This document shows, piece after piece, positions 32,817 to 40,647 of a stretch of DNA of 64,000 bases. The notes under the pieces were generated by a model that saw only the letters and a list, made by a program, of their open reading frames with translations, did no database searches and was not told the DNA's origin. Position 1 is the first letter of the stretch. Each line of letters begins with the position of its first letter. Source of the DNA: Streptoverticillium olivoreticuli subsp. olivoreticuli (GTDB lineage: Bacteria > Actinomycetota > Actinomycetes > Streptomycetales > Streptomycetaceae); the NCBI RefSeq assembly GCF_003391135.1, contig NZ_CP031455.1, forward strand, positions 6,370,001 to 6,434,000, given 5' to 3'. The translations under genes were made by a program, and so were the position numbers.

Positions 32817-33749
32817 TCACCTCGCGAGCAGCCCCGAGCTCTGCCACAGCCGCCGCCCGACGCCCCGCATCACCCCGATCTCGTCCAGGAAGTCCGTCAG
32901 CCGCTTCGCGCCCGCCTGCATGACCTCCCGCCGGTGGCCGCTCGCCCTGACCTGGGCGACGGCCTCGCGGTGGTCGAGCCCCACGTTCGTATAGACGGCG
33001 GGGTTGACGAACGCGAGCGAGAAGACGCGGGACGCCTCGCCGGAGCTCAGCCGGGTCAGCCCCGCCTCCCAGCGCGGGCAGGTCACCATCTGGCGGCGCA
33101 GCTCCTCGCGGGCGTACCGCACGTGGCGCGCCTCCTCCACGACGTGGATGCGGGTGACGCCGCGGACGATCGTCTGCACGCGGTCGTCCGGGAAGGTCAG
33201 CCGCTGCATGTAGTCGAGGATCTCCTCGCCGAGGAGGGTGCAGGCGAAGGAACCGGGCGTGGTGGAGACGGACTTGAGGATCCTGGCCAGGTTCTGGTGC
33301 AGCCCGGAGACCGGGTAGGTGGGGGCGTCCGACTTCTCGATCATGCGGGCGAACATCCGGGAGTGCCGGCACTCGTCGGCTATCTCGGTGAGCGCGTAGC
33401 GGACGTGCGCGCTGCCGACCGGCTTGTCGTAGATGTGCCGGACCAGCAGCTGCATCAGGATGATCTCGAACCAGATGCCGAGGGAGGCGAGGGACGCGGC
33501 CTCGTGCCGGGAGAGCTCCAGGCGCTGCTCCTCCGGCATCCGCCGCCACATCGGGGTGCCGTAGAGGGAGAGCAGCTCGGGCGGCCAGAACCACTTGCCC
33601 TCGTCGAGGGGTGCGTCCCAGTCCAGTTCGGTGTCCGGGTCGAAGGAGTGCTTCGCCGAGGACTCCAGCAGGCGTTCGGCGACCTTCTCGCGGTCCCTGA
33701 GCAGGCCGAGCGCGTCCCGGAGCGGCTGTCCTGCGGTCTCGGTGGTCAT
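32817..33749 (-). CDS. AurF-like diiron N-oxygenase family protein
   Basis: This 310-residue helical protein carries the diiron motifs of the p-aminobenzoate N-oxygenase (AurF) family: Glu in ASLGIWFEIILMQ, E-x-x-D-E-x-x-H in ALTEIADECRHSRMF, Glu in CTLLGEEILDY, and HVVEEARHVRYARE. All expected Glu/His ligands are visible. Members oxidise amines to nitro compounds, so the substrate may be an arylamine. The ATG at 33749 is preferred to a GTG at 33761. It is divergent from another diiron protein gene at 33963, with a 213-base gap. Confidence 0.87.
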   Translation of the reverse strand: MTTETAGQPLRDALGLLRDREKVAERLLESSAKHSFDPDTELDWDAPLDEGKWFWPPELLSLYGTPMWRRMPEEQRLELSRHEAASLASLGIWFEIILMQLLVRHIYDKPVGSAHVRYALTEIADECRHSRMFARMIEKSDAPTYPVSGLHQNLARILKSVSTTPGSFACTLLGEEILDYMQRLTFPDDRVQTIVRGVTRIHVVEEARHVRYAREELRRQMVTCPRWEAGLTRLSSGEASRVFSLAFVNPAVYTNVGLDHREAVAQVRASGHRREVMQAGAKRLTDFLDEIGVMRGVGRRLWQSSGLLAR

Positions 33750-33962
33750 GGCTGAGGACACCTCGTCTGTGGGTTACCCGCGGTCACCTGCTTATGAGAC
33801 TGCCTGTCAGCAAGGACGTCAATCCCCCCCGGGGCAACCTCCCGGCATCCGGCCGACGGGACCGCCCGCCCGGTCATTGACCCGGCGGTAACCATTGTGT
33901 GAGCCTGCCAACTGTCCACCCGTGCAAGGGACATACCGGTCCAGTGAGGGACGGGAGGCGTC

Positions 33963-35081
33963 ATGACGACGCGGAATTTCTACGCCCACGACCCCGGAGA
34001 CCCCACCTGGGAGGTGCCGGCGACCGGCGCCGCCCGCTTCGCCTGGGGCTACGGGGACGGCAGGGACAACCTGCTCGCCCTCTACCAGAAGGGCAAGGAC
34101 AAACAGTGGGACGCCGTCACCCGCATCGACTGGGACCTGCCCGTCGACCCGTACGACCCGCTCGGCGTCCCGGACCGGAACCTCCCCGTCCATGACAGCC
34201 CGTACTGGGACCGGATGAGCGGGGCCGACAGACGCGAGCTGCGCCGCCGTTTCGCGTCCTGGCAGTTCAGCCAGTTCCTGCACGGCGAGCAGGGCGCGAT
34301 GGTGTGCGCGGCGCGCATCGTGGAGTCCGTGCCGGACCTGGACGCGAAGTTCTACTCCGCGACCCAGGTCATGGACGAGGCCCGGCACGCGGAGATCTAC
34401 AGCCGCTTCCTGCGGGAGAAGGTCGGGCTGGTCTATCCCGTCGACGGCAACCTCCGCGCGCTGCTGGACGACACCCTGCGGGACTCGCGCTGGGACATGC
34501 CCTACCTCGGTATGCAGGTGCTCATCGAGGGCCTCGCCCTCGCCGCCTTCGGCATGCTGCGCGACACCACCGACAAGCCGCTGCCCAAGCAGATCCTCGC
34601 CTACGTCATGCAGGACGAGGCCCGCCACGTCGCCTTCGGCCGCATGGCGCTGCGCGACCACTACCGGCAGCTGACCGAGGCCGAGCTGCGCGAGCGCGAG
34701 GAATTCGTCATCGAGGGCTGTTACCTGATGCGCGACCGGCTGCGCGGCGAGGTGGTGCTCACCGACTTCGGCATACCGGCCGCCGACGCCGTCGAGCTCG
34801 CCGAACGGTCCGCATTCCTGCGGCTGTTCCGGAAGCTGCTCTTCAGCCGCATCGTCCCCTGTGTGAGGGACATCGGCCTGTGGGGCGAGCGGCTCCAGCG
34901 CGCGTACGTCGACATGGGCGTCCTCGACCTCGGCGACAGCAGCCTGGACCTCCTCATGGCCCAGGACGAGGAGGCCGCCGAGCGGCTCGACGCGGGGCGC
35001 ATCGCCGCCGAGGAGGCGGCCCGGCGGGCGGAGGTGGCGGCGGTGATCGCCGACGGGGCGGGAGTGCCGGCCGGGGAGTGA
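33963..35081 (+). CDS. Ferritin-like diiron protein
   Basis: This 372-residue protein has ferritin-like four-helix diiron ligands: Glu in FLHGEQGAMVCAARI, E-x-x-H in QVMDEARHAEIYSRF, Glu in VLIEGLALAAF, and YVMQDEARHVAFG. The first 80 residues form a separate N-terminal part (FYAHDPGDPTWEVP, ALYQKGKDKQWDAVTRIDWD). The C-terminus is Ala/Glu-rich. It resembles the actinobacterial ferritin-like family linked with arylamine oxygenases and ribonucleotide-reductase-like proteins. It is divergently transcribed from the AurF-like gene; the two may work on one substrate. Function is inferred from ligands only. Confidence 0.85.
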   Translation: MTTRNFYAHDPGDPTWEVPATGAARFAWGYGDGRDNLLALYQKGKDKQWDAVTRIDWDLPVDPYDPLGVPDRNLPVHDSPYWDRMSGADRRELRRRFASWQFSQFLHGEQGAMVCAARIVESVPDLDAKFYSATQVMDEARHAEIYSRFLREKVGLVYPVDGNLRALLDDTLRDSRWDMPYLGMQVLIEGLALAAFGMLRDTTDKPLPKQILAYVMQDEARHVAFGRMALRDHYRQLTEAELREREEFVIEGCYLMRDRLRGEVVLTDFGIPAADAVELAERSAFLRLFRKLLFSRIVPCVRDIGLWGERLQRAYVDMGVLDLGDSSLDLLMAQDEEAAERLDAGRIAAEEAARRAEVAAVIADGAGVPAGE

Positions 35082-35158
35082 ACCGGAAGGTTTTCGTCCA
35101 CTTCGTTCGGGGTGGATGTAGGTGTCGATAGCACGGTGTGTAGGCCTTGCGTGCGGTT

Positions 35159-35184
35159 GGAACCTTCTTTTCGTTATGGGCGTC
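35159..35184 (+). promoter_or_regulatory. SigE-like promoter of the deacetylase gene
   Basis: GGAACC (35159-35164), 16 bases, then CGTC (35181-35184) match the SigE consensus of Streptomyces (GGAAC, about 16-17, CGTC). Start near 35192 would give a 40-base leader with a GGAGGGGAAG ribosome-binding site. SigE governs cell-envelope stress genes, which fits a wall-modifying product. Confidence 0.55.
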
Positions 35185-35231
35185 TTTGCTGTGCACCTGC
35201 GGGACAACTCGTACCGAGGGAGGGGAAGTTC

Positions 35232-36050
35232 ATGGCGCGACTCACTGCCCGGACGCGGCGCCTCGCGATGGCGGCGGCATCGGTTCTGGCGCTCGCCGCG
35301 ACGATACCGGGCTGTGTGGCCATGGCCACGGAGGACCCGAGGAGCCCGGAACACCGCCAGGACGGCAAGCGGAACGCGATGCAGTCGCCGTCCTCCTCGC
35401 AGTCGCGGTCGCCCTCGGCGTCCGCACCGGCCGCACCGGGGCGTGTGTCGGACTCGATCAGCCACGAATCGGAGACCCCCGGCAAGGCCGTCAACCTCAC
35501 CATCGACGACGGTCCGGAACCGATCTGGACGCTGAAGGTGCTGGACGTACTGAAGAAGTACGACGCGAAGGCCACCTTCTGCATCATCGGCTCGCGCGCG
35601 AAGGAGTACCCGGAGCTCGTCAAGAAGGTCGTCGCCGCCGGGCACCGGCTCTGTGACCACTCCGTGGATCACAACACCGCCATGGACAAAAGTCCCGAGT
35701 CCTATCAGCAGCAACAGATAGTCGACGCCCAGAAGATGATCCTCGACGCGGCCGGCCGGGACGCCCGGGTGTTCTACTACCGCGCTCCCGGCGGCGCGTT
35801 CACCCCGTACAGCCGCGAGGTCGCCGCCTCCCACGGCATGCGCCCGCTCGGCTGGAACGTCGACACCCACGACTGGACCAACCCCGGCGTCCAGCGGATC
35901 GTCGACGCGGTCCACCGGGACCTCCACGAGGGCCCCACCATCCTCTTCCACGACGGAGGCGGGAACCGCAGCCAGACCGCGGCCGCCCTGGACCAGATCC
36001 TCCCCTGGCTCAAGAGCCAGGGCTACGCGTTCGGCTACCCGAAGGTCTGA
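35232..36050 (+). CDS. Polysaccharide deacetylase lipoprotein (CE4 family)
   Basis: This 272-residue protein has a lipoprotein-like signal (RRLAMAAASVLALAATIPGC, Cys at about 28). A Ser/Pro-rich linker leads to a NodB domain. Metal and catalytic motifs are TIDDGPEPIWT (the first Asp and the metal-binding Asp), HSVDHN (H-x-x-x-H), RAPGGAF (R-x-P) and the final ILFHDGGG (the H in motif 5). It would remove acetyl groups from peptidoglycan or a surface glycan. The ATG at 35232 follows AGGGGAAG. It is monocistronic with a strong terminator. Confidence 0.92.
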   Translation: MARLTARTRRLAMAAASVLALAATIPGCVAMATEDPRSPEHRQDGKRNAMQSPSSSQSRSPSASAPAAPGRVSDSISHESETPGKAVNLTIDDGPEPIWTLKVLDVLKKYDAKATFCIIGSRAKEYPELVKKVVAAGHRLCDHSVDHNTAMDKSPESYQQQQIVDAQKMILDAAGRDARVFYYRAPGGAFTPYSREVAASHGMRPLGWNVDTHDWTNPGVQRIVDAVHRDLHEGPTILFHDGGGNRSQTAAALDQILPWLKSQGYAFGYPKV

Positions 36051-36076
36051 CACCGCCCTGGTGCGGAACCGATCCT

Positions 36077-36115
36077 GCGGACGGCCCGCCGCACGTACGC
36101 GGCCGGGCCGTCCGC
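36077..36115. terminator. Bidirectional terminator after the deacetylase gene
   Basis: Twelve-base perfect arms (36077-36088 and 36104-36115) enclose a loop with further internal pairing, between the convergent deacetylase and permease genes. Confidence 0.85.
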
Positions 36116-36130
36116 GGTACGGGGGCGGGG

Positions 36131-37711
36131 TCACCAGCGGAAGGCGTCCATCGACGGCGGGGCGGCCGGACCCTCGGCGGACGCCGCCCGGTTGCGCGGG
36201 TGCCGCGGGTCGAGGAACCAGCGGCGGGCCGACACCAGCCACCACACGCCCGCGAAGCCGCCGACCGCGGCCACCGCGATCGGCGCGTAGTTGAAGGTGT
36301 CGACGGTGACGGGACCGGACTGCGGCAGCATGAACAGCACCGTGATCACGGCCACCCAGGAGATGGCGGTGACCCCGACCGGCTTCGACCACCGCCCCAG
36401 GTGCCACGGCCCGCGCTCGAACGCCTCGCCCTTGCGCAGCCGCAGCAGCGTCGGCGCCGCGTAGGCGAGGTAGAGGCCGATCGTGGCGATCGAGGTGACC
36501 GCCGCGTACGCCGTGGAGTTGACCAGATAGGGCAGCCCCAGGAGGAAGGCGCCGCCCGCGGCCAGCCACACCGCGTTGGTGGGCGTGCGCGTCTGCGGGT
36601 TGATGCGGTGCCACACCCGCGAGAAGGGCAGCGCGCCGTCCCGGGAGAAGGCGTAGATCATCCGGGAGTTGGCGGTCACCGAGGCCATCCCGCAGAAGAG
36701 CTGCGCGACGATCACCACGAGCAGCAGCAGCTTCCCCGCCGAGGCGCCGAGCGCGTCCATGAAGATCTGCGCCGGGGGCACCCCGGTCTCGGTGCCCACG
36801 GTGCCCGGCCAGTCCTGGATCGCGTACGTCAACCCGGCCAGCAGCACGAAGCCGGCGATCCACGACACCCAGATCGAGCGCACGATGCCCCGCGGCCCGG
36901 CCACCGAGGCGTCGTTGGTCTCCTCGGTCATATGGGCGGACGCGTCGTAACCGGTGAAGGTGTACTGCGCCACCAGCAGCGAGAGCAGCCCCACGTAAAG
37001 GCCGGAACCCCAGCCGGTGTCGTTCACGAAATGGGTGAAGACGAACGACGTCGACCGATGTCCGTCCGGCACGAATGCCAGCGCGCCGACGATCAGCAGC
37101 ACCCCGAGCAGGTGCCACCACACGCTCACGGAATTGAGGAAGGCGACCAGCCGGACGCCGAAGGTGTTCAGCAGCGCGTGGAGCAGGAGCACGGCCCCGA
37201 AGAGGGCGATCGTATGGCCGGGAGTCGCCGCGAATCCGAACTGCAGGTCCAGATAGGCGTTGAGGAAGGACGCCGCCCCGAAGTCGATGCCCGCGGTGCA
37301 CGCGATCTGCCCCAGCACGTTGAACCACCCGGTGAACCACGCCCACGCCGCCCGTGACCGCTCGGGCGCCATCCGGTGCGCCCAGAAATACAGCCCCGCC
37401 GAGGTCGGATAGGAGGAACACACCTCCGCCATCGCCAGCCCGACGACCAGCGTCATGGCACCGACGCCGACCCAGCCCCACATCAGCATCGACGGGCCAC
37501 CGGTCCGCATTCCGAAGCCGTACATCGTCATGCATCCGGAGAGGACCGAAATGATCGTGAACGAAACGGCGAAATTGGCGAAGCCGGACATCCGCCGGGC
37601 CAGCACCTGGGTATAGCCGAGCTGTCGCAGGCGCTCTTCGTCGGAAACGCCGGGTACGTCGAGTGGCACGCGATTCTCTTTCTCGTGATCGTTGCGATGA
37701 ACGACGGTCAA
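36131..37711 (-). CDS. APC-superfamily amino-acid permease
   Basis: This 526-residue membrane protein has 12 predicted membrane segments, the usual APC topology. Conserved first-segment elements are FANFAVSFTIISVLSGC and VGLAMAEVCSSYPTSAGLYF (GS-like and the TM3 motif). Others are QYTFTGYDASAHMTEETNDA, FCGMASVTANSRMIYAFSRD and the end helix pair ALGLY-like. The motifs place it in the GABA/choline-type branch of the amino-acid permeases; the substrate is not assignable. No regulator or catabolic gene is adjacent. Confidence 0.9.
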   Translation of the reverse strand: MTVVHRNDHEKENRVPLDVPGVSDEERLRQLGYTQVLARRMSGFANFAVSFTIISVLSGCMTMYGFGMRTGGPSMLMWGWVGVGAMTLVVGLAMAEVCSSYPTSAGLYFWAHRMAPERSRAAWAWFTGWFNVLGQIACTAGIDFGAASFLNAYLDLQFGFAATPGHTIALFGAVLLLHALLNTFGVRLVAFLNSVSVWWHLLGVLLIVGALAFVPDGHRSTSFVFTHFVNDTGWGSGLYVGLLSLLVAQYTFTGYDASAHMTEETNDASVAGPRGIVRSIWVSWIAGFVLLAGLTYAIQDWPGTVGTETGVPPAQIFMDALGASAGKLLLLVVIVAQLFCGMASVTANSRMIYAFSRDGALPFSRVWHRINPQTRTPTNAVWLAAGGAFLLGLPYLVNSTAYAAVTSIATIGLYLAYAAPTLLRLRKGEAFERGPWHLGRWSKPVGVTAISWVAVITVLFMLPQSGPVTVDTFNYAPIAVAAVGGFAGVWWLVSARRWFLDPRHPRNRAASAEGPAAPPSMDAFRW

Positions 37712-37770
37712 GGAATGTGCGATGCGCTCTTCGGTTATGTGGTGCTTCTATCTATGTGGTGCTTCTTTGA

Positions 37771-38742
37771 TTACGTGGTGCGCGGCCGGACGGCGCGGGC
37801 CGCCCACCCCCGGTGCCGGAGGAACAGCTCCGGCGCGTCCCCGCAGTACGCCCAGGGCACATCCGTGGCGTACGGCCCTATGGCCCGGAAGACGTCGTAC
37901 GCCTCCACGTGGCGCCCGGCGAAGGCGAGCGCGTGCGCCAGGTAGTTCGCGTCGTCCATGAACTGCGCGTGCGGGCGCGGCGGCCGGTGGCGCCACCAGT
38001 TCTCCAGCACCTGGTCGATGTGCGGGCAGTCGATCCAGGGATGGATGCTCAGGCCGTAGCTGCCCGCCTCGGTCCGCATCCGCTGCCGGTGCGACTCCGC
38101 CAGCGCCACCAGCGGCAGCACCGCGATCGGCAGCCCCTTGGGTGCGGTGTCCGCCCGCTCCTGCGCCCAGTGGAACATCTCCGCGCCCGAACCGTGGTTC
38201 CGGCCGAAGAGATAGGTGAGGACCTCGTGATGCGCCTCCCGGTTGTACGGGTCGCGGGCCACCACCTCGGCCCACACCTGCCGCAGCACCTCCCGGCCGG
38301 GGGCGTGCACCCGGATCAGGGCGAGCATCACCACCCAGGGGGAGGGGTCCGCCGGCCCGGCCTCGGCGGCGGCCAGACACGTGCCCCAGGAGCGCTCCAT
38401 CTCCGCGCGGCCCGCGTCCACTCCACTGATAATCGACCGCAGCGCCTGCACATGCGCCAGCAGCGCGAGCGCGTCCGCCGACCTGGGCTCGGCCCGCGCC
38501 CAGGTGTCCGCGAACCGCAACGGCGCCCCCGCCCGCGCCAGCACCTGGAGCCGGAAGATGCGCCGGTCCCAGTCGCCCCCGGTCGCCGCGAGCAGATCCC
38601 GGGGCCCCTCCCACCGCCCCATCGAGGCGTCCTCCAGCACGGAGCGCAGAGCGAGGTCGTCCCGGGCGGGATGCGCGTCCAGCCCCTGCCCCCCACCCCG
38701 CCGACCCCTCACAGCCCCCGGCCCCCACCCATCAGCCACCAT
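37771..38742 (-). CDS. Unknown soluble helical protein
   Basis: This 323-residue protein is chosen to start at ATG 38742, behind GGAGCGGGG; the upstream frame runs into the tRNA region and is not coding. It has repeated helical hairpins (DALALLAHVQALRSIISGVD, VVMLALIRVHAPGREVLRQV, REAHHEVLTYLFGRNHG, LPLVALAESHRQRM), like a solenoid of TPR type without canonical repeat signature. It ends with a Trp-rich part (VLENWWRHRPPRPHAQFMDD). No function can be claimed. It follows an unusual 59-base gap after the permease gene. Confidence 0.75.
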   Translation of the reverse strand: MVADGWGPGAVRGRRGGGQGLDAHPARDDLALRSVLEDASMGRWEGPRDLLAATGGDWDRRIFRLQVLARAGAPLRFADTWARAEPRSADALALLAHVQALRSIISGVDAGRAEMERSWGTCLAAAEAGPADPSPWVVMLALIRVHAPGREVLRQVWAEVVARDPYNREAHHEVLTYLFGRNHGSGAEMFHWAQERADTAPKGLPIAVLPLVALAESHRQRMRTEAGSYGLSIHPWIDCPHIDQVLENWWRHRPPRPHAQFMDDANYLAHALAFAGRHVEAYDVFRAIGPYATDVPWAYCGDAPELFLRHRGWAARAVRPRTT

Positions 38743-38940
38743 CCCCGCTCCGACGCCGGTCCCTGCATGTGCCTGATGCGACGTCAAATAGCCGCTCCGC
38801 AAACGGACATGACGCGTACACGGCTGCTCGACGGCCGCACCATACCCCTTGACGGCCCGCCGCGGTGCCCCGTCGGGGCCCTTGAGGACCCCCGCCGCCG
38901 CCCCACCGCCTTCGCGCGGACTTCTCCGGGAACGACGAAG

Positions 38941-38969
38941 AGCGGGACCCAGTGAAACTGGATCCCGCT
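38941..38969. terminator. Probable terminator downstream of tRNA-Arg
   Basis: Thirteen-base arms (38941-38953 and 38957-38969) pair with one mismatch around a 3-base loop, about 57 bases past the 3' end of the minus-strand tRNA. Confidence 0.65.
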
Positions 38970-39025
38970 CTCGATGTCCGGCACTTCGGCTGGTCAGCGG
39001 CCTTGCGGCGCCGACTGAAGCGAAG

Positions 39026-39097
39026 TGCCCCCGGCAGGATTCGAACCTGCGCACACGGCTCCGGAGGCCGTTGCTCTATCCCCTGAGCTACGGGGGC
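39026..39097 (-). tRNA. tRNA-Arg (anticodon CCG)
   Basis: Read on the minus strand, 39097-39026 folds as a tRNA. The acceptor stem is GCCCCCG/CGGGGGC with discriminator A. The D arm has TAGCTCAGGGGATAGAGC, the anticodon loop reads CTCCGGA with anticodon CCG, and the T arm has GCAGGTTCGAATCCTGC. The 72-base length is normal and CCA is not encoded. It decodes CGG, a common arginine codon in this genome. The ArgRS-related gene nrtL lies 716 bases away, on the other strand. Confidence 0.97.
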
Positions 39098-39253
39098 GTG
39101 TCGGCCGCTTGTTGCGGTGACGGGTAGAACATTACCAGCTCCGGACGGGTGTCCCGCAACGTCGTTGGAGGTGGGGGCGGGGGAGGTCGCCCGCACGGGG
39201 TGGAAGTGGGGAAAACCCGGACGCAGCGTGGCGGGCGCGCTTACTCTCGGGGT

Positions 39254-39739
39254 GTGCCTGGCTTGTCCGGCCGGGTCCTTGTCGTCGACGACAACAAGGT
39301 CATCCGGCAGCTGATCAGGGTCAACCTCGAGCTGGAGGGCTTCGAGGTCGTGACCGCGGCCGATGGTGCCGAGTGCCTGGAGATCGTGCATCGCGTGCGT
39401 CCCGATGTCGTGACCCTGGATGTCGTCATGCCCCGGCTCGACGGGTTGCTCACGGCCGCGCGGCTGCGGGCCGACGCGCGGACCCGGGACATACCGATCG
39501 CGATCATCAGCGCCTGCACCCAGCCGGAGGTCGACAGCGGGCGGTCCGCCGGGGTCGACGCGTTCCTGGCGAAGCCCTTCGAACCGACGGAGATGGTCCG
39601 GCTCGTCCGGAGGCTGATGCGGCACCGCAAGGCAGAGGGCGACGACGGGTTGCCGGGGGCCCCGGCCCCCGGGGACACCGGCTCCGTCCACGGCGTGGGT
39701 TCCGTCTGCCGCGCGGAATCCGCGAGGAGAGCGGACTAG
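39254..39739 (+). CDS. Stand-alone receiver-domain response regulator
   Basis: This 161-residue protein starts at a GTG. It has one receiver domain (about 6-125): the DD pair in VLVVDDNK, phospho-acceptor Asp56 (VVTLDVVMPRLDG), Ser86 (AIISAC) and Lys107 (LAKPFEP). The last 40 residues are Gly/Ala-rich and hold no output domain. No kinase lies nearby, so it must rely on a distant kinase or act as an adaptor. TACTCT at 39242-39247 lies 7 bases before the GTG, so the message may be leaderless. It is on the plus strand, close to the minus-strand tRNA. Confidence 0.88.
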   Translation: MPGLSGRVLVVDDNKVIRQLIRVNLELEGFEVVTAADGAECLEIVHRVRPDVVTLDVVMPRLDGLLTAARLRADARTRDIPIAIISACTQPEVDSGRSAGVDAFLAKPFEPTEMVRLVRRLMRHRKAEGDDGLPGAPAPGDTGSVHGVGSVCRAESARRAD

Positions 39740-39812
39740 CCCGCGACGACCGTGTCCCACCTGTCGAAACCTGCTCGCCGAGCCTCCCCCCTTCTCGCCT
39801 AGGCTTGGCCCC

Positions 39813-40634
39813 GTGACCCCCGCCGATCTCTCCCGCACCGTTCTGCACACGGTGCGACGTGCCATCGAGGCCGACGAGCTGAGCGCCGTCGTGCCCGACC
39901 GGGTCACCGTGCGGGTCCCGCCCCGGCCGGGGTGCGGGGACTACGCCACCAATGTCGCCCTGCGGCTCGCCCAGGAGAGCGGCAGACCGGCCCCCGAGAT
40001 CGCCGAAGTGCTGCGGCGCAGGCTCGCCGCCGAGCCCGGCATCGCGACGGTCGAGATCGCAGGACCCGGGTTCCTCAACATCACCCTTGAGGGCGCTTCC
40101 TACATCCGGCTCGTACGGGACGTGCTCGACGCGGGGGAGCCGGGCAGGCCGATGGACCTGCCCGATCCGCCGCCCGACCTCATCCGCCGACTCGGCGCCG
40201 ACGCCGCCCGCTGGAGCCTGCTCTGCCCCCCGGGCACGGACCGCGACCTGCTGCTGGTGCAGCGCGAGAGCAACCCCCTCTTCCGCGTCCGGTACGCCCA
40301 CGCCCGCAGCCGGGCCCTGCTGCGCAACGCCCATGACCTGGGCTTCGGCTCCGAGCCGGGGGACGTCCCGGACGAGACCGCGGCCCCCGTGCTCGCCGCC
40401 CTCGCGGACCACGCCCGCATCGGCGCCACCCGCGCGCCCGACCGGCTCGCCCGGCACCTCGAACGTCTCGCCGACGCCTTCCTCCGCTGGCAGGCGGCGT
40501 GTCCCACGCTGCCGCGCGGTGACGAGAAACCCTTGGCCGTCCACCGCGCCCGACTGGCCCTCGCCGAGGCCACGGGCAAGGTGCTGGCCGACGGCCTCCA
40601 CCAGCTCGGCATCACCGCACCCGCACACCTCTGA
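39813..40634 (+). CDS. nrtL: ArgRS-related anticodon-binding protein NrtL
   Basis: This 273-residue protein contains only the C-terminal parts of an arginyl-tRNA synthetase. The N-terminal add-on domain (DYATNVALRLAQESGRPAPE, GFLNITLEG) and the DALR anticodon-binding domain (VRYAHARSRALLRNA, RLARHLERLADAFLRW) are present. The catalytic Rossmann domain with HIGH and KMSKS is missing. It is the NrtL family of Streptomyces, located upstream of lysA as here. It cannot charge tRNA and may bind tRNA-Arg or regulate. TAGGCT at 39800-39805 lies 7 bases before the GTG, again suggesting a leaderless mRNA. It is followed after 13 bases by lysA. Confidence 0.92.
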   Translation: MTPADLSRTVLHTVRRAIEADELSAVVPDRVTVRVPPRPGCGDYATNVALRLAQESGRPAPEIAEVLRRRLAAEPGIATVEIAGPGFLNITLEGASYIRLVRDVLDAGEPGRPMDLPDPPPDLIRRLGADAARWSLLCPPGTDRDLLLVQRESNPLFRVRYAHARSRALLRNAHDLGFGSEPGDVPDETAAPVLAALADHARIGATRAPDRLARHLERLADAFLRWQAACPTLPRGDEKPLAVHRARLALAEATGKVLADGLHQLGITAPAHL

Positions 40635-40647
40635 GGAGATCAGAGCC

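Noticed and set aside
31987..33594. Long minus-strand frame spanning TetR and AurF-like genes in another frame
   Set aside because: Arg/Pro-rich composition and overlap with two well-supported genes mark it as a frame shadow.
33750..33962. TetR operator between the diiron genes
   Set aside because: GGTTACC-like words occur twice (near 33771 and 33889), but no clear long inverted repeat could be defined.
38849..39127. Plus-strand reading frame with CPRQDSNLRTRLRRPLLYPLSYGG
   Set aside because: This is the translated antisense of tRNA-Arg, a common artefact. The RNA gene explains the sequence.
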